NCBI GenBank assembly: GCA_003221075.1
Contig: QHUF01000376.1
Location: 1 to 5,114, forward strand
Direction: 5' to 3'
DNA from: Gemmatimonadota bacterium
GTDB taxonomy: Bacteria; Gemmatimonadota; Gemmatimonadetes; Gemmatimonadales; GWC2-71-9
Length of the DNA stretch: 5,114 bases
This document shows positions 1 through 4,171 of this stretch, piece after piece (within the stretch, counting starts at the first letter, position 1; the number at the start of each line of letters is the position of its first letter). Under the pieces are notes generated by a model, which saw nothing but the letters and a program-made list of their open reading frames with translations, searched no databases and was not told the origin of the DNA. Position numbers and translations under genes: made by a program.

Positions 1-8
1 GAACGCAT
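1..8 (-). CDS. 5' end of a gene leaving the window to the left
   Basis: Only the first two codons (ATG CGT) and two more bases lie inside the window, reading leftward from position 8. The call rests on the ribosome binding site: AGAGGAG on the minus strand at 20-14, separated from the ATG by the five bases TCGCG, which is ideal spacing. No product can be named. The orientation matches the TMEM175-like gene upstream, but about 215 bases and a hairpin separate them, so a shared transcript is uncertain. The alternative is that the SD-ATG pair is a chance match in GC-rich DNA. Confidence 0.45.
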
Positions 9-13
9 CGCGA

Positions 14-20
14 CTCCTCT
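14..20 (-). promoter_or_regulatory. Shine-Dalgarno of the left-edge gene, partly inside a hairpin
   Basis: The minus strand reads AGAGGAG five bases before an ATG at 8. The first five of these bases (20-16) also form part of the 3' arm of a perfect 7-bp inverted repeat (36-30 pairing with 22-16), so the site could be partly hidden in the RNA. Confidence 0.45.
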
Positions 21-36
21 GGGGGGATACCAGAGG
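16..36 (-). repeat. 7-bp inverted repeat overlapping a ribosome binding site
   Basis: CCTCTGG at 16-22 and CCAGAGG at 30-36 are exact reverse complements around a 7-base loop. On the minus strand the 3' arm contains most of the SD of the left-edge gene. No T-run follows on either strand, so it does not look like an intrinsic terminator. A translational control hairpin is possible but unproven. Confidence 0.5.
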
Positions 37-85
37 GGGCTGCAAGCTCCATGCGCGATTGTTGTGGGGGAAGACGATGCTCAGG

Positions 86-123
86 CGTGGCGGCGCCGCA
101 ACGCTTCTTAGTGCGCCGCCACG
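86..123. repeat. 11-bp perfect inverted repeat (GC-rich hairpin)
   Basis: CGTGGCGGCGC at 86-96 is the exact reverse complement of GCGCCGCCACG at 113-123, with a 16-base loop. It lies in the non-coding stretch downstream of the TMEM175-like gene and upstream of the left-edge gene. No T-tract follows on either strand. It could be a factor-assisted transcription end, a leader structure or a protein-binding dyad; the sequence does not decide. Confidence 0.55.
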
Positions 124-139
124 TGATGCTGGTCGCGTT

Positions 140-166
140 GAAACGCGAGAAACGCGTGAATCGCGC
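140..166. repeat. Short tandem repeat, period 9, three copies
   Basis: Three adjacent 9-mers read GAAACGCGA, GAAACGCGT and GAATCGCGC. The first two differ only at the last base and the third is degenerate. The array ends where the next inverted repeat begins. It is too short to call iterons. Confidence 0.35.
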
Positions 167-193
167 GGACCGCGGTCGAGTCGCGAGTCCGCG
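164..193 (-). terminator. Possible terminator hairpin of the TMEM175-like gene
   Basis: CGCGGAC (164-170) pairs perfectly with GTCCGCG (187-193). The stem continues as CGCG/CGCG (171-174 with 182-185) after a single bulged base at 186, leaving a 7-base loop. It starts about 31 bases after the minus-strand stop at 225. The sequence beyond it on the minus strand is only moderately T-rich and has no clean T-run, so this is a weak intrinsic terminator at best. Confidence 0.35.
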
Positions 194-224
194 AAGTCTC
201 GGTCAGCCCGCTTGCAGGCCGCGC

Positions 225-836
225 CTAGGAGCGCGACGACGAGGCAGACGCTTCCGCACGATATCCGAGTGTGATCCATACGCCCCAGAGCGAGACATTG
301 AGGAGCAGGCCGAGCACCGGCCGAATGAATGCGAGCGCCGTCGCCGCCACATAGACCAGGACACCGAAATAATAGGCGCGACGCACCTTGCTCACGGCCT
401 CCTCGGTCACGTCCTGATGCAGCAACCCGCCGCGGACCATCGTCGCGAACAACAGGTTCCAGCACAGCGCATTTGCGACGAACGTCGCGCAGTAGAACGC
501 GACGGCCGTCCTGGCCTCAGCGGTTGCGAGGTTCTGCGCGAGCACGGCTGTGGGAAACGGGACGAACGTCACGGTCAGGAGCAGAAAGCCGTTCGCGAAC
601 AGAAACGGATAATTCACGCCCTTCGCCATGCGCAGCAGCTCGTGGTGATTCACCCACATGATCAGGATGACGACGAAGCTCATCAGAAACGCGATGTACG
701 ACGGCCACAGCGCCAGCAGCTCCTCCCACAGCCCGTGCTCGCCGTGCGGGATCCGGATCTCGAGAATCAGCAGGGTAATCGCGATCGCGAACACCCCGTC
801 ACTAAAGGCTTCGACGCGGCTGGGGCTCTCGGTCAT
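225..836 (-). CDS. TMEM175/DUF1211-family potassium channel protein
   Basis: A 203-residue integral membrane protein. The N-terminal segment carries the family signature R-x-E-A-F-S-D-G-V-F-A-I (residues 7-18; FSD at 11-13) at the start of the first helix, followed by the hydrophobic run ITLLILEI. Six hydrophobic stretches are visible, roughly at 11-29, 45-64, 77-100, 108-131, 151-170 and 171-192, matching the single six-helix unit of bacterial members. Bacterial TMEM175 proteins are known to assemble as tetrameric, weakly potassium-selective channels whose pore is lined by helix 1. The ATG is chosen because it sits just before the signature. Its upstream GGAG lies only one base from the ATG, so initiation may be weak. 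It is divergent from the lipoprotein gene across 55 bases. The family call is firm; the ion and physiological role are inferred from the family. Confidence 0.9.
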   Translation of the reverse strand: MTESPSRVEAFSDGVFAIAITLLILEIRIPHGEHGLWEELLALWPSYIAFLMSFVVILIMWVNHHELLRMAKGVNYPFLFANGFLLLTVTFVPFPTAVLAQNLATAEARTAVAFYCATFVANALCWNLLFATMVRGGLLHQDVTEEAVSKVRRAYYFGVLVYVAATALAFIRPVLGLLLNVSLWGVWITLGYRAEASASSSRS

Positions 837-891
837 GCTCCAAAGATGCGTTTCGGGGGTAGATTCCGCTCACACACAACAGGTTGGATTC
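837..891. promoter_or_regulatory. Short divergent promoter region, channel gene / lipoprotein gene
   Basis: These 55 bases separate two divergent start codons and must hold at least part of both promoters unless they extend into the coding regions. I find no convincing -35/-10 pair on either strand. TAGATT at 860-865 is a possible plus-strand -10 without a good -35. A weak purine-rich site (GGTTGGA) precedes the lipoprotein ATG. Confidence 0.4.
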
Positions 892-1623
892 ATGCATCGC
901 GCCACGCGTACGCTCCCCATCGCCCTCGTCGCCACTGTGTTGGCCGCGTGCGGCAGTGACTCAAACGGACCGACGCCCGGATTCGAGTGCCTCGGCCAGG
1001 CGCTTCCCACAATCGCGCCCCCTCTTGTCAATGTGAGCGGGATGGTAACCGCCAATGTGCTTTCACCGGCTCCGGTACCTCACGCGTTCGTGTATGCATT
1101 CCGCACCGGGGACACGACACACCTGGCAGGCGATACGACCGATACCCCCGGCCAGTACAGCGTCGGGATCGCGACGGGTGGAACCCCGGTGATCGGTTAC
1201 CTCGCGATCTCAGACAGCGGTCACCACATCGACACCTACGCGTATCCGGCCGTTCCTCTTGCCGCCAACGTGACCGACAACGTACTCATGGTCTCGAGCA
1301 ATGAATTCTCAGTGCTCGCGGCGTCGGCCGGCATCACTCCCGTGGCGGGCGACGGATTCATCGGCGTGGTCGTGAGGAACTGCCAGGGCGCGCCGGTCGC
1401 GGGCGCGACCGTGACGAGCAGCCCGGCTGGTACCGTGCGCTACAATGCGGGTGGGTTGCCGAGCTCGACGGCGACATCCACAGCCGCGGACGGCGTCGCG
1501 TATATCGCGAACGTCGCCCCGGGCAACGTGACCGTGCGGGCGACGGCGAGCGGCCATGCCCTGCGCGAGCACGTGGTCAACGCGCGCGCGGACGCGATCA
1601 CGCTGACGGAAATTCAGCCGTAG
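892..1623 (+). CDS. Lipoprotein with two carboxypeptidase-regulatory-like domains
   Basis: A 243-residue exported lipoprotein. Residues 1-20 form a lipoprotein signal peptide: basic start (H2, R3, R6), hydrophobic core, then lipobox L-A-A-C with C20 as the lipidated residue, followed by a Ser/Asn/Gly/Pro linker. The reading frame stays open for 78 codons upstream, but the ATG at 892 is chosen because it gives this signal peptide; the extension only runs antisense to the channel gene. The mature part looks like two beta-sandwich modules, about 47-112 and 155-222. Each has a G/V-rich first strand, a P-V-x-x-A-x-V-type second strand, a later D-x-x-G turn and an ending S-G-H. This resembles carboxypeptidase-regulatory-like or transthyretin-like domains, which usually bind or present other factors rather than catalyse. 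Cysteines C33 and C164 could form a disulfide. The ligand is unknown. Confidence 0.8.
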   Translation: MHRATRTLPIALVATVLAACGSDSNGPTPGFECLGQALPTIAPPLVNVSGMVTANVLSPAPVPHAFVYAFRTGDTTHLAGDTTDTPGQYSVGIATGGTPVIGYLAISDSGHHIDTYAYPAVPLAANVTDNVLMVSSNEFSVLAASAGITPVAGDGFIGVVVRNCQGAPVAGATVTSSPAGTVRYNAGGLPSSTATSTAADGVAYIANVAPGNVTVRATASGHALREHVVNARADAITLTEIQP

Positions 1624-1625
1624 TT

Positions 1626-1647
1626 TTCACACCCTGAAGCCTGTGAA
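1626..1647. terminator. Weak bidirectional hairpin between convergent genes
   Basis: TTCACA at 1626-1631 and TGTGAA at 1642-1647 are exact reverse complements with a 10-base loop, sitting where the lipoprotein gene and the methyltransferase gene meet tail to tail. On the minus strand AAAA follows rather than T, and on the plus strand there is only ATTCTG. It overlaps the end of the methyltransferase frame. It may help end transcription, but the stem is short. Confidence 0.25.
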
Positions 1648-2409
1648 TTCTGCCACAACCACGATTTCCGGGCACCCGTCCACCACCGGCCCGCGCGCGA
1701 AGTCGCCGTACATCTCGCGCACGCGAAAGCCCGCGCGCGCGAGGAGGTGGCGCAGCTCCGCCGCCAAATACCAGCGCATCTCGAACGCCTGCACGTAGCG
1801 CGTGCCGTCGACGTAGTAGACCAGCTCCGCCTCGCTCACCTGATCGATCCAGCGCACGCGCGCGATGCGGTAGGTACGGCGGAACGTGCGTCCGTCGGGC
1901 AGGCGCTGCTCCGTTGTATCCTCACGCTCGACGCCGTTCGCTCCCACAAGGATGTCGAAGCGGGGATTGAAGACGTCGAAGATGAAACGCGCGCCCGGGA
2001 CGACGTGGCGCGCGACCGCCGCGAGGAATTGCAGCTGATCGTCGGCCGTAGTGAGATGCTGCACGACGCGGAACGGCGCGATGATCAGGGCGAACTGCTC
2101 GGCGAGGCTGAAGTTCCGCATGTCGTGCTGCGCGAGCTTTATGCGGGACTGCACGGCGGCCGGCTCGGCCGCGAGGTTAACGCGGCAACGCTCGAGCATC
2201 TGCTTCGAGCCATCGATTCCCGTGATCGCGCAACCGGCGCGCGCGATGGGCAGCAGAATCCGACCGGTGCCACAGCCTACCTCCAGCACACGACCGTCCG
2301 CCGCTTTCGCTTCGTCTACATAGAAGCCGACATCAGTGCGGGCCGCGTAGAGCGGCACGCTGTCATAGAGGAGACCGAAATCGGGAATCGTGTCGTAAGA
2401 AGAGGCCAC
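1627..2409 (-). CDS. Class I SAM-dependent methyltransferase
   Basis: A 260-residue soluble enzyme with the Rossmann-like methyltransferase fold. Motif I is V-L-E-V-G-C-G-T-G-R at 41-50, which binds S-adenosylmethionine. The acidic residue at the end of strand 2 is D66 in G-I-D-G-S, expected to hold the ribose hydroxyls. Motif II-like Q-H-D-M-R-N-F follows, then the strand-4 segment I-I-A-P-F-R-V-V-Q-H-L. The N-terminus (Y-D-T-I-P-D-F-G-L-L-Y-D) is typical of a broad group of small-molecule methyltransferases, but the acceptor cannot be told from sequence. The start is GTG and overlaps the TAG stop of the upstream peptidase gene by one base (TAGTG). With no clear SD of its own, it is probably translated by coupling. 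It is the last gene of the PadR operon and ends 3 bases from the convergent lipoprotein gene. Confidence 0.88.
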   Translation of the reverse strand: MASSYDTIPDFGLLYDSVPLYAARTDVGFYVDEAKAADGRVLEVGCGTGRILLPIARAGCAITGIDGSKQMLERCRVNLAAEPAAVQSRIKLAQHDMRNFSLAEQFALIIAPFRVVQHLTTADDQLQFLAAVARHVVPGARFIFDVFNPRFDILVGANGVEREDTTEQRLPDGRTFRRTYRIARVRWIDQVSEAELVYYVDGTRYVQAFEMRWYLAAELRHLLARAGFRVREMYGDFARGPVVDGCPEIVVVAEFTGFRV

Positions 2410-3689
2410 TAGTTCTTGATCTTAACCGTCAGCACTCGTCCATCGCGAGAGACGTCGGCCTTTGCGGCCCGCAACGAGACGAGCGGCGACTCGATCCGCA
2501 CATCGCCCGCGGCGCCGGTGGTGACCTGGACGGTCGAGTCCGCACCCACGACCGCGCGCAGGGTCTGCGCTGGACGGTCCTGCACGACGGGAGTGTTGAA
2601 CGTGGCCTGGACGACCAGCTGGACGCCGGGCGCGGCGAGCACGCTGTCCACCTGCGCCCGCCGGAAAGCGCGCAACCCCGCCACACCGGAATCGGCCGCA
2701 GTGCGCAGCTTGGCGATCACGAAGGTCGATTCGGCCTGGCGGCGCAGCGCGAACTCCTGGCTGCGGTAGCCCGAAGCATCGGCCAGGGCGTCCTGCACGG
2801 TGAGGTTCTGATTCATCAGCTGCGTCTTCCACGCCGGCCCCTCGAGCGCGTCGAGCAGTAACCCGAGTGCGGGACCGGTCGCGTAGTAGCGCAGCCGGAT
2901 CGAGCGCGTCACATCCTCCGTGAGCTTGTGCAGACCAGTGAGCTTGCTACTCTGCAATCGCACGGCACCAGCGCGGTCAGGGAAATCACGTCGCCGTGCC
3001 GCCAGCGCCAGCACGCGGACGAGGGTGTACTCCGCGAGGCCTTCGTTCAATTCGGTGAGCTGCTCGAAGTCGGCCAGCTCGGTGCCGAGGGCCCGTTGGC
3101 GCGATTCCCGCACCGCCAGGAATTGGCGGGCGAGCGCGCGCTTCCGGACTTTTGCCTCCGCCTGCTCGGCCGCGGCGAGAATCCGCCCCTCGAGCGCCAT
3201 CCCCGCTTCATTCTGCGGATCGAAGACGGGGTAGCTCGTGACCAGAAACGAGTTTTCGCCTCGGCCGAAGCGCCTGCCCTCTTTTTTCGCAGCCACTTCG
3301 AAGACGTGAAACGCCTCGTGCGTCGTGAGTCCCACCAGCGACGCGACGCCTAGTGAGTCGATCACCACGACCTGCGCGGTGGGACGACCCGCCAGCTCGG
3401 TCCCGGTGCTCGCCGCGCCCCGGTCCGCCGACGACAGCCAGCCAGATCCGGCGACCCCGGCGATCGGCAGAAATCCTTCCGGCAAACCGCCCCGCCAGCC
3501 GAGGAGGAGCGTCCCCTGGCCGCGGACCACGTAGACCACGGGAATCGTGTCGGGGCGAAAGCCGGGCCAGATCGAGTCGCCCATGTCTCGGCCCAAACGC
3601 GCGACCCACTCGTGCGCCGCCACGATCTTGCTCGCGGTTTCGGGTGGCGGTCCTTGAATCAGCGCAAGACAGAGTGCCGCGGGTACCAC
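2409..3689 (-). CDS. Exported HExxH putative zinc metallopeptidase (gluzincin-like)
   Basis: A 426-residue protein in this reading. H-E-A-F-H at 124-128 fits the zincin motif (H124 and H128 as zinc ligands, E125 as general base). N-E-G-L-A-E-Y at 215-221 would supply the third ligand, most likely E216, as in gluzincin-type peptidases. Between them lies a conserved-looking acidic stretch (Y153-P-V-F-D, then E161 and E167) and a charged helical region. The C-terminal ~90 residues look beta-rich. I do not recognise a named family, and activity is not proven. The start shown is GTG, with AGGGGG six bases upstream. It leaves a hydrophobic V-P-A-A-L-C-L-A-L-I-Q-G segment with no positive residues before it. 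The residues encoded in frame just upstream are E-R-G-R-R, so the true start may be an ATG at 3706 reached by a one-base shift (see 3696-3700). It lies between padR-type and methyltransferase genes on the same strand. Confidence 0.75.
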   Translation of the reverse strand: MVPAALCLALIQGPPPETASKIVAAHEWVARLGRDMGDSIWPGFRPDTIPVVYVVRGQGTLLLGWRGGLPEGFLPIAGVAGSGWLSSADRGAASTGTELAGRPTAQVVVIDSLGVASLVGLTTHEAFHVFEVAAKKEGRRFGRGENSFLVTSYPVFDPQNEAGMALEGRILAAAEQAEAKVRKRALARQFLAVRESRQRALGTELADFEQLTELNEGLAEYTLVRVLALAARRRDFPDRAGAVRLQSSKLTGLHKLTEDVTRSIRLRYYATGPALGLLLDALEGPAWKTQLMNQNLTVQDALADASGYRSQEFALRRQAESTFVIAKLRTAADSGVAGLRAFRRAQVDSVLAAPGVQLVVQATFNTPVVQDRPAQTLRAVVGADSTVQVTTGAAGDVRIESPLVSLRAAKADVSRDGRVLTVKIKN

Positions 3690-3695
3690 TCGACG

Positions 3696-3700
3696 CCCCC
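3696..3700 (-). other. Five-G run, probable indel or slippage site at the peptidase start
   Basis: On the minus strand an ATG at 3706-3704 overlaps the PadR stop as ATGA and is followed by AAAGGGGGCG. As written, that frame hits a stop after 15 codons. Adding one G (or a -1 ribosomal slip at the run) gives M-K-G-G-R-R followed by the hydrophobic V-V-P-A-A-L-C-L-A-L-I-Q-G and then the full peptidase: a normal Sec signal peptide with a classic 4-base gene overlap. The annotated GTG start lacks this basic region. Confidence 0.55.
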
Positions 3701-3702
3701 TT

Positions 3703-4020
3703 TCATGCGTGTTTGGGAATCGGTTGCGCGAGGCGCGAGCGGATGCGGCCCATCGCGCGTAGCGCGGTGAGGCCCGGGGCGGTGACGTGGAACATGCGCT
3801 TGCGGCGGCCCCCGCGGTGCGGCGTCGCCTCGCCCCAGGCCGAGCGCGCGTAGCCTTTGCGCTCCAGGCGGTCGAGCACGGCGTAGACCGCGCCGAGCGC
3901 CACGGCGCTGCCGGTCTCCGCTTCGAGCCGCTGCTGCACGGTCACGCCGTACGCCTCTTCCCCGAGGCTCGCCGTGGCGAGGAGCACCAGCTCTTCAAAT
4001 CCGGCCAGCCGTTTCTTCAT
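3703..4020 (-). CDS. PadR-family transcriptional regulator
   Basis: A 105-residue winged-helix DNA-binding protein that begins almost directly in the domain: G-F-E-E-L-V-L-L-A (7-15), then E-A-Y-G-V-T-V. The recognition helix region is G-A-V-Y-A-V-L-D-R-L-E-R-K-G-Y, followed by the wing with R-G-G-R-R-K-R and F-H-V-T-A-P-G. It lacks the long C-terminal dimerisation domain of larger PadR proteins, so it belongs to the short class, which dimerises through terminal helices. Short PadR genes of this type in Acidobacteriota and Gemmatimonadota often stand before large ABC-type permeases; here they stand before a peptidase and a methyltransferase instead. The ATG is the only Met before the domain, but no Shine-Dalgarno precedes it (pyrimidine-rich TTCTTCTACTTTAT). 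Its stop lies 13 bases before the peptidase GTG, or overlaps the ATG at 3706. It is probably autoregulated, and its effector is unknown. Confidence 0.92.
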   Translation of the reverse strand: MKKRLAGFEELVLLATASLGEEAYGVTVQQRLEAETGSAVALGAVYAVLDRLERKGYARSAWGEATPHRGGRRKRMFHVTAPGLTALRAMGRIRSRLAQPIPKHA

Positions 4021-4057
4021 ATAAAGTAGAAGAAATCAAGCACAAATAGGCACGGCC

Positions 4058-4084
4058 GGCAAATGGTCACATACCGTGATTGCC
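4058..4084. promoter_or_regulatory. Candidate PadR operator (imperfect dyad)
   Basis: GGCAA at 4058-4062 and TTGCC at 4080-4084 are inverted repeats. Inside them TCAC (4067-4070) and GTGA (4076-4079) form a second, off-centre dyad around ATACC. A further overlapping dyad is ATGGT (4063-4067) with ACCGT (4073-4077), one mismatch. The cluster covers the proposed minus-strand -35, where a repressor such as the adjacent PadR protein would act. The link to PadR rests on position only. Confidence 0.3.
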
Positions 4085-4161
4085 CGAACAAAACCCATAT
4101 GACCCACGTCGCTGGCGCGTGGCCCCGTAGCCTGCGTTTACGCCCTTCACATCCGTTTCCC

Positions 4162-4167
4162 GGAGGG
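4162..4167 (+). promoter_or_regulatory. Shine-Dalgarno that fixes the GTG start of the cytochrome gene
   Basis: GGAGGG lies four bases before the GTG at 4172. There is no in-frame ATG between this GTG and the upstream in-frame TGA at 4100-4102, so this site decides the start. Confidence 0.7.
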
Positions 4168-4171
4168 CTGC

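Larger units (their letters stand above)
4021..4171. promoter_or_regulatory. Divergent control region between padR-type and cytochrome genes
   Basis: This 151-base region separates divergent starts and is visibly more AT-rich on its PadR-proximal half than the flanking genes. It holds the candidate dyads at 4058-4084. A weak minus-strand promoter candidate is GTGACC (4070-4065), a 16-base spacer, and TATTTG (4048-4043). TATGAC at 4098-4103 is a possible plus-strand -10 without a good -35. None of these is strong. Confidence 0.45.

Noticed and set aside
90..99. GCGGCGCCGC 10-base palindrome
   Set aside because: It overlaps the longer 86-123 inverted repeat and is easily made by chance in GC-rich sequence, so it is not listed separately.
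1..274. Plus-strand frames entering from the left edge (frame 1 to 108, frame 2 to 274)
   Set aside because: The translations look like Arg/Ser-rich noise with no domain, and they run through the hairpins and into the 3' end of the channel gene. The minus-strand start at 8 explains the edge better.
865..880. Similarity of TCCGCTCACA...CACAAC to the lac operator/vector sequence
   Set aside because: Only short stretches match, the spacing differs, and the flanking sequence is normal chromosomal intergenic DNA between two genes. It is chance rather than vector contamination.
658..891. 78-residue N-terminal extension of the lipoprotein frame
   Set aside because: The ATG at 892 gives an exact lipoprotein signal peptide. 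The upstream part overlaps the antisense strand of the channel gene and would destroy export.
51..959. 302-codon plus-strand open frame across the left third
   Set aside because: It runs antisense to the TMEM175-like gene, is extremely rich in Arg, His and Gln, and has no domain-like pattern. It is a by-product of high GC content on the opposite strand.
1747..2412. 221-codon plus-strand open frame opposite the methyltransferase
   Set aside because: The minus-strand frame carries clear methyltransferase motifs. This one is charged and low in hydrophobic residues, as antisense shadows usually are.
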